Positions 35,646-42,721 of a DNA stretch of 64,000 nt are shown piece by piece. The translations under genes were made by a program, and so were the position numbers. The notes under the pieces are model-generated. The model was not told the DNA's origin and made no database searches. It saw nothing but the letters and a program-made list of their open reading frames with translations. The stretch comes from Pseudogracilibacillus sp. (GTDB taxonomy: Bacteria > Bacillota > Bacilli > Bacillales > Amphibacillaceae): NCBI GenBank assembly GCA_026169815.1, contig JAPFDT010000053.1, positions 1 through 64,000 of the forward strand, given 5' to 3'. Position 1 is the first letter of the stretch. Each line of letters starts with the position of its first letter.

Positions 35646-36173
35646 ATGGTAGGAATCATTTTCATAGCATTTTTAGTGATAGGTTATTTTTTGATATTAA
35701 ATAGCAAAGTGCAAAACAAAGGTGCTTTACTATTAGAAAAGGTTATCACAGCATTACTTTCTGCATTATTATTTTCACTTATTTTCGCTTATTTAGGGCA
35801 TACACCAGTTGAGGAACAAGAAGTTGATGTTGGCTACTTTTCCTTTGGAGCATTATTTGGAGTATATTTTATGTATTCCTTACCTGTGTTTTTACTTTGT
35901 GGAGGTTTATATTCCTTTTTTGCAGACTTATATTTGGATAATATTCCTTTTCGTAACTCATTTTTAAAGTATATTGTTGGGCTTCTAGCATACTTAGTTG
36001 GTGGCTTATTAATAGTCGGACTGTTTACTTTAATACTATTAATAAGTAATGGGAATTTTAATGGACAATCTATATTAAATTATTTCATATTAAGTGCCTT
36101 ACCAGCTTTATTGTTTTATCATATTTCTTTGCTTTACAGAGGTCTATTGAAATTGTCTAGCAGAAAAGTTTAA
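35646..36173 (+). CDS. Multi-pass membrane protein, hypothetical
   Basis: 175 residues in five hydrophobic segments, with an acidic loop TPVEEQEVDVGYFS between the second and third. The longer frame begins at GTG 35586; I place the start at ATG 35646, directly before the first helix (MVGIIFIAFLVIGYFLIL), because AGTAGGA precedes it. Function unknown; it follows a similar small membrane gene. Confidence 0.6.
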   Translation: MVGIIFIAFLVIGYFLILNSKVQNKGALLLEKVITALLSALLFSLIFAYLGHTPVEEQEVDVGYFSFGALFGVYFMYSLPVFLLCGGLYSFFADLYLDNIPFRNSFLKYIVGLLAYLVGGLLIVGLFTLILLISNGNFNGQSILNYFILSALPALLFYHISLLYRGLLKLSSRKV

Positions 36174-36255
36174 TATGTGATGAACAGATATGTTTTTAGT
36201 ATAGGAGTAATCTAAAATCGCATATTTAACAGAATAAAAATGAAGAGGTGTTAAT

Positions 36256-36456
36256 GTGCTATCAAAAAAGAGTGAGAGGGTTAAAAAAATATTTACGATA
36301 GGATTTATTCTGTTTATTTCTGGCATCATCTTTAACAAAAGTTTAGGTTTAGCAGATACTTCAGAGTTTCTTGAAACAATCTCACTTCCGTTGATTATTT
36401 TTGGAGTAATAATGCTGATTACATCTAATTTCTTTAGAGGGAACGAGAAAATCTAA
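36256..36456 (+). CDS. Small two-helix membrane protein
   Basis: Sixty-six residues starting at GTG after AGAGGTG: a basic N terminus (LSKKSERVKKIF), helix IGFILFISGIIFNKSLGLAD, and helix ISLPLIIFGVIMLITSNFF. The last small membrane gene of the 35-36.5 kb cluster. Its end touches the convergent 58-codon gene. Confidence 0.6.
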   Translation: MLSKKSERVKKIFTIGFILFISGIIFNKSLGLADTSEFLETISLPLIIFGVIMLITSNFFRGNEKI

Positions 36457-36629
36457 AGGCTCGAATGCGATTGAGAGACAATTTCATAAACCATGTTATC
36501 TTCTTTGGAAAACCACCATTCAAGCACTTCTTCCCCTTGTTCCTCAAAGAAAATTTGTATTTGATCTAAGCACTTGTTAAACTCCATCGTAAAATAAACG
36601 GTAAAAATCTGGTCACCTTCTTTGGTCAT
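36453..36629 (-). CDS. Small acidic protein, 58 aa
   Basis: ATG at 36629 (AAGGAGTTAAGGG upstream) opens MTKEGDQIFTVYFTMEFNKC, then DQIQIFFEEQGEEVLEWWFSK, ending SQSHSSL. It overlaps the end of the frameshifted gene upstream by 17 bases, so the two form a coupled pair. Family not recognised; the acidic, aromatic composition looks like a coding sequence. Confidence 0.6.
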   Translation of the reverse strand: MTKEGDQIFTVYFTMEFNKCLDQIQIFFEEQGEEVLEWWFSKEDNMVYEIVSQSHSSL

Positions 36630-36878
36630 CCCTTAACTCCTTAAGCTCTTTTGCTCTATAGCGTTCCATGTCTGGATTATCAAGATAACGATGAAGTGAT
36701 TCCTTTAATTCCGGATATGCTTCGATTTCCAGTGCTAAATTATCAAATCTTTCATTCATAGAATCTATATCGTGAACTTCCAAGGAGATTAGCTTCTCAG
36801 CGACTACAAACATTTTTTCTTTATTATCATCTAAGGCATTCGCAAGTTCCTTTTCATACTATTATTCAATGCAGCCAT
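36613..36878 (-). pseudogene. Frameshifted small helical protein gene
   Basis: A good ribosome site (GAGGTGA) and ATG at 36878 begin MAALNNSM, but that frame stops after MP. Deleting one base near 36855 explains the break: the following codons in the next frame read EKELANALDDNKEKMFVVAEKLI and continue to DMERYRAKELKELRDDQRR at 36613. The restored protein would be about 87 residues, helical and acidic. An internal ATG at 36813 yields a 66-residue remnant without its own site. A true mutation and a sequencing error cannot be separated here. Confidence 0.6.
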
Positions 36879-37011
36879 TAAGCTTCACCTCAATTTAACT
36901 TTATTATATCACCATTCAAACTTGGTTCGACGATTTCATTCGATTTAATAAATAAACTTTAAAAATATTTACTATAAAAGTCATGTCTTAATTTCCTAAA
37001 GGGTTCTTTTC

Positions 37012-37155
37012 AGAGCTGCAAACAAGTATATAATATATCAAATCACACCCTAAAACGCACCACAATTTACTGCAAATTAGCACTTTGTTTTGTAGTGCTT
37101 TTTGTTATCTGTTTTAGAAGACTGTTACTTTATATGTTAAACTAAATAATAGGAT
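37012..37155. repeat. Dispersed repeat A, copy 2
   Basis: Matches 21534-21680 in order: gcaaacaagtatataatata, tcaaatca-accctaaaa, a hairpin agcact / agtgcttttt (37078-37105), then tatatgttaaactaaataat. The 36879-37012 interval to its left holds only AT-rich DNA. It is followed by cargo genes (YfzA-like, toxin-antitoxin, GrpB) and then repeat B copy 2. Confidence 0.75.
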
Positions 37156-37212
37156 GGGTAGTTCAACAAACGGGCCAGATTGTTACATAAGTCATAGGGG
37201 GAGGGAAAGCAA

Positions 37213-37575
37213 ATGACAAATGAAAAAGGTAACGTAAGTGAGTTGAAAAGTTCTTTGTTAAATCTCAGCCAGTACTCTAAAAAGAAAAAGGGCTTTGCTA
37301 ATGAATTAAGAAGGTTGATTATAACTATAGGTTTGTTTTTAATTATGCAGATAGTCTTCATTACTATTGATGGGACATTCCTCGAGCCGAACTTTAACAG
37401 AATTGGTAATTTTGCAAGTGGTCTAGCAGATGCACAATTTTTTAAGATATGGTCATTTCTTTATGATAATCCAATTTTTAGACTCATTACACCTATTGCA
37501 ATACTTCATATAATTTATGTCTTAATAAAAACTATAATTATTGGATTAATAGAAAAGGATACGAATTCCAGTTAA
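37213..37575 (+). CDS. YfzA-like membrane protein
   Basis: A 120-residue protein with a soluble N terminus (ELKSSLLNLSQYSKKKKGF), a helix IITIGLFLIMQIVFITIDGTFLEPNFN, and a second helix LITPIAILHIIYVLIKTIIIG; DGTF-EPNFN with ADAQFF recalls the YfzA-like family. A GGGGGAGGG site precedes ATG. Role unknown. Confidence 0.65.
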   Translation: MTNEKGNVSELKSSLLNLSQYSKKKKGFANELRRLIITIGLFLIMQIVFITIDGTFLEPNFNRIGNFASGLADAQFFKIWSFLYDNPIFRLITPIAILHIIYVLIKTIIIGLIEKDTNSS

Positions 37576-37700
37576 GCAATCGGGCGCTATTATTAAAGAT
37601 TAACTTTTAAACAATGTCTTTCCGTATCGATATTCTAGTCGATTTGTTGTATAATAATCATAAGAATCATTTAAAGTATTTCCTCAAGGAGGAGTAAAAA

Positions 37701-37952
37701 ATGAAGAAGATTGAAGGTCAAATGGCAGATGTTATGAAAGAAATTATTTCCGATGGTGACCCAGTTGTTGAAATTGAAGGGAAAGAATATTATCTTTCTT
37801 TAATAGAAAAACCAGAAACAACAATCGCTGACGATGTGGAAGCTGATCCAGATTTAAAACAAAAATTGCTTCAAGCTAAAATAGATATATTGAACGGAAA
37901 AACTTACACAACAGATGAGGTAGTTGAAATGATTAATCAAGGAGAACTATAA
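37701..37952 (+). CDS. Antitoxin of a type II toxin-antitoxin pair (RelB/Phd-like)
   Basis: An 83-residue acidic protein (MADVMKEIISDGDPVVEIEGKEYYLSLIEK), likely DNA-binding and neutralising N-terminal part, then ADDVEADPDLKQKLLQAKIDILNGKTYTTDEVVEMINQGEL that would wrap the toxin. It ends directly before the ATG of the RelE/ParE-type toxin. AAGGAGGAG upstream. Autorepression is expected for this arrangement. Confidence 0.8.
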   Translation: MKKIEGQMADVMKEIISDGDPVVEIEGKEYYLSLIEKPETTIADDVEADPDLKQKLLQAKIDILNGKTYTTDEVVEMINQGEL

Positions 37953-38231
37953 ATGAAATTGAAATGGACAGAGCAGGCTTTAGAGGGCTTCCGCAACATA
38001 CGAAGCCAGTATTATACACAGTCTGAGACTGCACAATATAAAAAACGCTTGCTCGAAAGTATTCAAGCAAAGGTTACCCTCCTTGGTACAAGTATTCCAG
38101 TAAAACAAGATGAGTGGAAAGGTAGTTATAAAATTATCATTGATAAATTTATCGTCTATTACTCCTTCTCGGAAAAACGGGACATCTGTTATATTGAGTA
38201 TTTCAGGCATTCAAGTCAACACAAATCTTAA
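37953..38231 (+). CDS. ParE/RelE-family toxin
   Basis: A 92-residue toxin of the ParE/RelE fold: KLKWTEQALEGFRNIRSQYY N-terminal helices, a basic helix (KKRLLESIQAKVTLLGT), the strand region WKGSYKIIIDKFIVYYSF, and a C-terminal RDICYIEYFRHSSQ. The RelE/ParE choice (mRNA or gyrase target) cannot be decided. It begins one base after the antitoxin stop. A terminator follows. Confidence 0.82.
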   Translation: MKLKWTEQALEGFRNIRSQYYTQSETAQYKKRLLESIQAKVTLLGTSIPVKQDEWKGSYKIIIDKFIVYYSFSEKRDICYIEYFRHSSQHKS

Positions 38232-38241
38232 TTATAACGGT

Positions 38242-38274
38242 AGGACGCAAAAATTAAAATTGCGTCCTTTTTAT
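38242..38274 (+). terminator. Terminator of the toxin-antitoxin operon
   Basis: Stem aggacgcaa / ttgcgtcct, 9-base AT loop, five T. Confidence 0.85.
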
Positions 38275-38437
38275 ATTCAGTCTTAAAAAATGTAGATCAA
38301 TATGACAAAAATAGATATAAAGATAAATCTTTGTTCCAGAATCGGGCGCAATTCTAGAGTATGGATTTGCGTCCTTTATTGCAGAATTGGGTCATTATGT
38401 TGAGGAACGTAGCAAGAATAAGAGAGGATAATCAGAA

Positions 38438-38962
38438 TTGAGGAAAGTAGAGATAACACCATATAACAAAGATTGGCTTTTGATGTATGAAGAAGAAGCA
38501 GAGAAATTACGCAAGATTTTTGGGTCTGAAATAATTGAAATTTATCATATTGGCAGTACGTCCGTAGAAGGTCTAATAGCAAAGCCTGTTATTGATATAA
38601 TGCCTGTTGTTAGGGATGTCAATCAAATTGATGACTTTAATATTGCAATGATTGGTATTGGTTATGAACCAAAAGGAGAAAACGGACTTCCTGGTCGCCG
38701 ATTTTTCCAAAAAGGCGGAGACGAACGAACTCACCATATTCATTTTTATGGGATAGACGATACTGAAATTGAACGTCATCTGGCATTTCGTAACTATTTG
38801 CGCACGCATCCTGATGCTGTAAAGAAGTATGGTAGCTTAAAAAAAGAATTGTCCCAATGTTTTCCAAATGACATTGAAGCATACATAAGAGGAAAAGAAA
38901 AGCTTGTTTCGGAGATTGAAACAAAGGCAATGAATTGGTATCAGGACTCAAATAGGTATTAG
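38438..38962 (+). CDS. GrpB family protein (UPF0157), copy 1
   Basis: A 174-residue nucleotidyltransferase-fold protein: ITPYNKDWLLMYEEEAEKLRKIFG, then IYHIGSTSVEGLIAKPVIDIMPVV with the GS-TS-x-A-KPVID active-site motif, the ERTHHIHFY stretch, and LAFRNYLRTHPDAVKKYGSLKKEL. Function is unknown, although the fold suggests nucleotide transfer. A TTG start follows GAGAGGAT. A second copy, about four-fifths identical, is at 50606-51130. Confidence 0.9.
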   Translation: MRKVEITPYNKDWLLMYEEEAEKLRKIFGSEIIEIYHIGSTSVEGLIAKPVIDIMPVVRDVNQIDDFNIAMIGIGYEPKGENGLPGRRFFQKGGDERTHHIHFYGIDDTEIERHLAFRNYLRTHPDAVKKYGSLKKELSQCFPNDIEAYIRGKEKLVSEIETKAMNWYQDSNRY

Positions 38963-38974
38963 GATATTGCGGCA

Positions 38975-39245
38975 AACGGGCGTGATTGTTTAAGATATAT
39001 ATAAGCGAAATAGTATTAGAAGTACTTAGATAATTTAACATCTATTTGTTTTTTTATTGGTATAAATCGAAGTTCAATTAGTATGGCAATTAACACATTA
39101 ATTCGTATAACTACATTACCTATTGTAACATTACGAACTTTACTGCGAATTGGCCTATCATTTTAGAGTTAAATGCATTTAAAACATTGATATATCAATG
39201 AAAAACAGGACATCAAATCTTATACCATTTAGTACCCCGATTACT
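38975..39245. repeat. Dispersed repeat B, copy 2 (outer part)
   Basis: Matches 22110-22375 in order: aacgggcgtgattgt, acttagat-atttaacatct, cctattgtaacattacga, atatatcaatgaaaaa, gatttagtacccc-like text. AT-rich with no gene. It runs directly into the recombinase relic. Confidence 0.7.
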
Positions 39246-39465
39246 ATACAAATTGTGTGTTTGCACCTTTCAATAAAACCCGTTATTAATTTCCCACTAA
39301 GGTGTGCATAAATCCTTGTTGTTTCACTTTTATTATGACCAAGAAGAATTTTAGATTACTTCAAGTGGAGTGTCATTATCAATCATATGTGTTGCATAGC
39401 TGTGTCGCAAATGATGTGGGTGAATCGTATTTTGATACCAGCCCTATTGTTGAAATATGACTGCT
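39240..39465 (-). pseudogene. Tyrosine recombinase (phage-type integrase) C-terminal relic
   Basis: On the minus strand the codons read WYQNTIHPHHLRHSYATHMI then DNDTPLEVI, a one-base frameshift, then KILLGHNKSETTRIYAHLSG. These are the conserved tail motifs of tyrosine recombinases: HxLRH with the second catalytic Arg, LGH, and the nucleophile Tyr in IYAHL. Upstream (higher coordinates) the frame is closed by a stop, so the N-terminal part and first Arg are gone. It cannot make an active enzyme. Confidence 0.8.
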
Positions 39466-39471
39466 AAAAAA

Positions 39472-39687
39472 TTAAGCAGAATCTTCCCTTTGCCTAGTGA
39501 AAAGGGAAATTGCTAGTGCAACCGCGGGAACCATAGGCATAAGAAAGGCCCATCCAATCAAATAAAATATTGGTGCAATAAAAGCAGTTCCGCCAAGTAC
39601 GATATATGATCGTGACCTTTTTTGAATTCCAAAAACAAACAACAGTAATCCTACTATTGACAATATAATAAGAGAGATATCAAGCAA
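39472..39687 (-). CDS. Small two-helix membrane protein
   Basis: About 71 residues: LISLI-type helix DISLIILSIVGLLLFVFGI, a basic turn (QKRSRSYIVLGG), a second hydrophobic stretch IAPIFYLIGWAFLMPMVPAVALAI, and FTRQREDSA. The full GGAGGTGAT site lies nine bases before TTG 39687; TTG at 39708 would overlap it. Family not recognised. Next to the recombinase relic. Confidence 0.55.
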   Translation of the reverse strand: MLDISLIILSIVGLLLFVFGIQKRSRSYIVLGGTAFIAPIFYLIGWAFLMPMVPAVALAISLFTRQREDSA

Positions 39688-39770
39688 AGTTATAATTATC
39701 ACCTCCAAATATTACAGTCTGCCCAATTATAGAATACCACTACACCCCGATTGCGCTTGGTTGCAGAGGA

Positions 39771-40280
39771 TTAAAACGAATATAGTTCTATTATTTTATC
39801 CATGGGTAATTTCCTTGAATCACTTATGTCAACAAAATAAGGCAACTGCCATTTCTGAGTTTTCATAGCTTGCTTACTAGTCGGTTTATCCCAACTAGAA
39901 TAAACTCTTAGTGCCATTTTCCCCTTTGTTGAAGTAGATCTAAGAATATCCTTTTCTAACAGAATTTCTTTTGGAAAAATAAATTGACCAAACTCATTCT
40001 CATTTTTAAATGTAGTTATAACTAATAAATCAGGTGCTTCCTCATATATAAAGGGTTGGTTTTTATTATTTTCATCTTTTTCCCAAAAGGCAACAAACTG
40101 CCCTACTTTGGTGGGAGTTATATTTGCAACTCTGAATCGAACTGTTTTTGAGTTTAACTGAAATCTACCAGCACCATACTTAGCATTTTGCTTTTTTTCT
40201 TGAACTGACTTTACAGTTAAATTATTTGGCTCGTATATCTTTTTATTTACACAATTTAATACTGTATAAAAGTCATGCAT
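39771..40280 (-). CDS. MepB-family protein
   Basis: A 169-residue protein matching MepB, the third gene of the S. aureus mepRAB multidrug locus, whose function is unknown. Marks: NAKYGAGRFQLNSKTVRFRVANITPTKVGQFVAFWEKD, FGQFIFPKEILLEKDILRS, KMALRVYSSWDKPTSKQAMKTQKWQLPYFVD. No mepR or mepA adjoins it. The start ATG is preceded by GAGAGGAAT. Confidence 0.85.
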   Translation of the reverse strand: MHDFYTVLNCVNKKIYEPNNLTVKSVQEKKQNAKYGAGRFQLNSKTVRFRVANITPTKVGQFVAFWEKDENNKNQPFIYEEAPDLLVITTFKNENEFGQFIFPKEILLEKDILRSTSTKGKMALRVYSSWDKPTSKQAMKTQKWQLPYFVDISDSRKLPMDKIIELYSF

Positions 40281-40377
40281 TATTCTATTCCTCTCAATAA
40301 TCTAGCTCGTTTATCGTATCCCTATTCTTATTAGTTATTGTAACATAAAAAAACTCTATAAATCTAAAAAATGAAAG

Positions 40378-40406
40378 AAAAACACTACGAAGTGTAGTGC
40401 TTTTTC
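40378..40406. terminator. Bidirectional hairpin terminator
   Basis: GAAAAACACTAC with GTAGTGCTTTTTC around a short loop; T runs on both strands. Its GCACTAC/GTAGTGC stem resembles the hairpin inside repeat A copy 2. Confidence 0.7.
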
Positions 40407-40439
40407 ATATTAAATTGTTAAGCGTTTTTGGTTGAGATT

Positions 40440-40515
40440 TGTTATGTTATTTACATGTCTGTACCTTTAAGAAAAACGATTTATAAATATCATCGCTTTT
40501 TTATGACCACATATG
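40440..40515 (-). other. Possible third fragment of the repeat B/recombinase end
   Basis: The text tacatgtctgtacctttaag, aaaacgatt, and ttttttatgaccaca follows the same order as tgtttgcacctttcaataaaacccgtt ... ttttattatgaccaag in copy 2 (39255-39340). Similarity is weak and short. The rest of 40281-40742 is AT-rich and has no gene; it holds the promoter region of the next gene. Confidence 0.4.
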
Positions 40516-40742
40516 AATACAAATGATCCGAATATGAAGAATGCCTATTGTTATTTTCTATAATATTATATGCTTCTAATAGAGATGGAATGTAGTAAGT
40601 AATTTTCCTTTTTTATTGTTATTATTTTTATAAGCACGGAAGCGGATTATGATAGTATTATATTTGGAGTGTTAGTAGGTACTACAAGGAATTGAATCAC
40701 TGGCTATTTGAGAAAATATCATAATAGGAGACAAGTACAAAA

Positions 40743-41048
40743 ATGGCAATTGAAACGGGAATCGGTTTTATTATTGGTGTTTTTTTAATTTGGGTTGGCT
40801 ATATTGTCAGCACTAAAGGAATATATTCCATTCTAGCTGGCTTCTGGATAACGTGGGAACCGGTTAATAACGAAAAATTGGGCAAGAGGATTGGTGTTCT
40901 TTTTATCATTTTGGGTGTTCTTGCCATTTTCACAGCTATATTTACCATATGGTTTGGAGATGTAGTTGGGAAAATCACTGCAATTTTAGCTCTTATTGAT
41001 GGGATTATGATTTTTATTGTAATCGGATTAGATCAAATGGGGCGTTGA
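40743..41048 (+). CDS. Three-helix membrane protein, DUF3784-like
   Basis: A 101-residue protein: helix GIGFIIGVFLIWVGYIVST, GIYSILAGFWITWEPVNNEKLGKRIGVLF, helix IILGVLAIFTAIFTIWF, and a third helix KITAILALIDGIMIFIVIG. The helix-loop-helix pattern recalls DUF3784, a family common beside ABC exporters, but the match is by eye. ATG preceded by AGGAGAC at 8 bases or more. Confidence 0.6.
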   Translation: MAIETGIGFIIGVFLIWVGYIVSTKGIYSILAGFWITWEPVNNEKLGKRIGVLFIILGVLAIFTAIFTIWFGDVVGKITAILALIDGIMIFIVIGLDQMGR

Positions 41049-41132
41049 AGAAATGTTTCTATTTTAAGAGCTTTAATTTCAATAGGTAATTACAATATAT
41101 AATATTATAACTGCTAATGGGGAGTGAACGTA

Positions 41133-41813
41133 GTGGTTGGTATTCTTTTTGCAGTGGTTATTAGTATTGGTTTACCGATATTATTATTTGTATATGCTTG
41201 GATACAAAAGAAGTCTATCGCATTTTTATTAGGTGTATTAGCTTTTGTAGGATCTCAAATATTATTTCGTTTACCAATTTTGGCATATTTAGAAAGTCAT
41301 AGTGCTTCATATTTAATGTTTAATACGCTTTATCCTGTCGTATTTGCTATAGTAATGGGTTTAAGTGCAGGCATTGTTGAAGAGCTTGCACGTTTCATTA
41401 TGATGTCATTTTTTATGAAGCAAGGGGATTGGAAATCAGGATTTTTCTTTGGTGCCGGACATGGTGGTATTGAAGCGGTATTATTGGTAGGTATTAGTGC
41501 ATTAATTATGTTGTTTACTCAATCAGATGTTTTTTCACAAATGGATTTTGTTGTTGGCGGTATTGAACGATTTTTCGCGATATTTTTACATATTGGATTA
41601 TCAATCATTGTGTTGCAAGGCGTGAAACAGAGAAAGTATTTTTATCTTGTAATTGCTATAATTATCCACGGATTTGTTGATTCATTGGTAGGGATTTTAC
41701 CATTATTTTTATCACCTAATCATGCTTTATTTGCTATAGAAGTTTCTTTAGTAATCACTTCAGTAGCTGTGATGATTTATAGTTTACTCATAAAAAGAAG
41801 GGGAGTATTGTGA
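41133..41813 (+). CDS. YhfC family putative intramembrane metalloprotease (glutamic type)
   Basis: A 226-residue membrane protein with about seven helices. The YhfC marks are EELARF near residue 85, GHGGIEA near 110 and HGFVDS near 185, resembling the glutamate/histidine motifs of CPBP-type intramembrane proteases. GTG at 41133 is preferred, with GGGGAG eight bases before it; a GTG nine bases earlier is too close. The next gene begins on its stop codon. Confidence 0.82.
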   Translation: MVGILFAVVISIGLPILLFVYAWIQKKSIAFLLGVLAFVGSQILFRLPILAYLESHSASYLMFNTLYPVVFAIVMGLSAGIVEELARFIMMSFFMKQGDWKSGFFFGAGHGGIEAVLLVGISALIMLFTQSDVFSQMDFVVGGIERFFAIFLHIGLSIIVLQGVKQRKYFYLVIAIIIHGFVDSLVGILPLFLSPNHALFAIEVSLVITSVAVMIYSLLIKRRGVL

Positions 41814-42199
41814 TGAAGAAAATAGTTGCAACAATGTTTGGAGTTGGGTTGATTTTAATGCTGACTGCATGTGGAGGAAGTAAAGTGGATGATGCAACTG
41901 CTGAAAAATACATTTCAAAAGCGGAAGAAATTATTACATTATTAAATGAAACGAATTATGAAGAAGTTCATGCGATGTTTAATGACGAAATGAAATCAGG
42001 ATTGCCAACAGAGGACATGGAAGAACTAACGCCGATTATTGAAGAAGCTGGAGAATTTAAAGAAATAGATAAAGCTTCAGTAGAAGAAGATGACGGTTTA
42101 TTTATATCTGTTCTCGTTGCTAAATACAGTAAGGAAAATCGTGTTTATACAATAACGTTTAATGAGAAGGAAGAAGTGGCTGGATTGTTTATTAAGTGA
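41813..42199 (+). CDS. DUF3887-type lipoprotein
   Basis: A 128-residue lipoprotein: signal with lipobox LTAC (Cys20), then an acidic NTF2-like/DUF3887 domain (AEEIITLLNETNYEEVHAMFNDEMKSGLPTEDMEEL, then YTITFNEKEEVAGLFIK at the end). Such domains often sit beside CPBP/YhfC-type proteases or hydrolases. Its ATG overlaps the previous stop (TGATG), with GGGGAG upstream, so it is coupled to the YhfC gene. Confidence 0.75.
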   Translation: MKKIVATMFGVGLILMLTACGGSKVDDATAEKYISKAEEIITLLNETNYEEVHAMFNDEMKSGLPTEDMEELTPIIEEAGEFKEIDKASVEEDDGLFISVLVAKYSKENRVYTITFNEKEEVAGLFIK

Positions 42200-42210
42200 G
42201 GTGTTAGCTC

Positions 42211-42651
42211 ATGATATTTCGTTCAAAGATAGATAAGTTTTTTATTAATTTATTATTAATAATAGTTTTAAGTATTGGTGGATTAGCATTTTTACCATTT
42301 TATTTTAATGGGATAAAAAACGACATAACACCCAATATAATATCAATGATGGTACTCTTTTTGACAATTGGTTTTATTTTATGGATTTCCTTATCGATTA
42401 AATATGTGTTTAATGAAGACTTCTTACTTGTAAAAGGTGGACCAATTAAAAGTCGCATTCGATATGAAAATATAACGAATGTTTCACCAACTACAGACGT
42501 TTTTACAGGATACAGAATATTGTCATCAAGAGATGCTCTAGAGATATTTTATAAAAATGCGTTACTAGGAAGTGTAAAAATATCTCCTGAAAATCAAAAG
42601 GCATTTGTAGATGAATTAAAAAGAAGATGCCCCAATTTACATATTAAATAA
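42211..42651 (+). CDS. Membrane-anchored bacterial PH-like domain protein (YyaB type)
   Basis: A 146-residue protein: two N-terminal helices (FFINLLLIIVLSIGGLAFL, IISMMVLFLTIGFILWISL), then a PH-like domain of about 75 residues (YVFNEDFLLVKGGPIKSRIRYENITNVSPTTD) ending in SVKISPENQKAFVDELKRRCPNL. This matches the YyaB/bPH_4 group. It is 11 bases after the lipoprotein gene, so it forms an operon with the YhfC gene. Confidence 0.82.
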   Translation: MIFRSKIDKFFINLLLIIVLSIGGLAFLPFYFNGIKNDITPNIISMMVLFLTIGFILWISLSIKYVFNEDFLLVKGGPIKSRIRYENITNVSPTTDVFTGYRILSSRDALEIFYKNALLGSVKISPENQKAFVDELKRRCPNLHIK

Positions 42652-42660
42652 AAAGTATTT

Positions 42661-42706
42661 AAAACAGGAACTAGATCAATTGCGATTTAGTTCCTGTTTG
42701 TTATTT
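42661..42706. terminator. Convergent terminator between the PH protein and yfhP
   Basis: Stem aaacaggaacta / tagttcctgttt, 14-base loop, AT-rich tails both ways. Confidence 0.82.
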
Positions 42707-42721
42707 AATGTTTTATAAATG

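Noticed and set aside
37580..38440. Insertion sequence based on repeated cgggcg text
   Set aside because: Short similar strings recur (atcgggcgctatt, atcgggcgcaatt), but there are no terminal inverted repeats, target duplications or transposase frames.
39472..39708. TTG at 39708 as start of the small membrane protein
   Set aside because: GGAGGTGAT would overlap the first codons; the TTG at 39687 sits nine bases after it.
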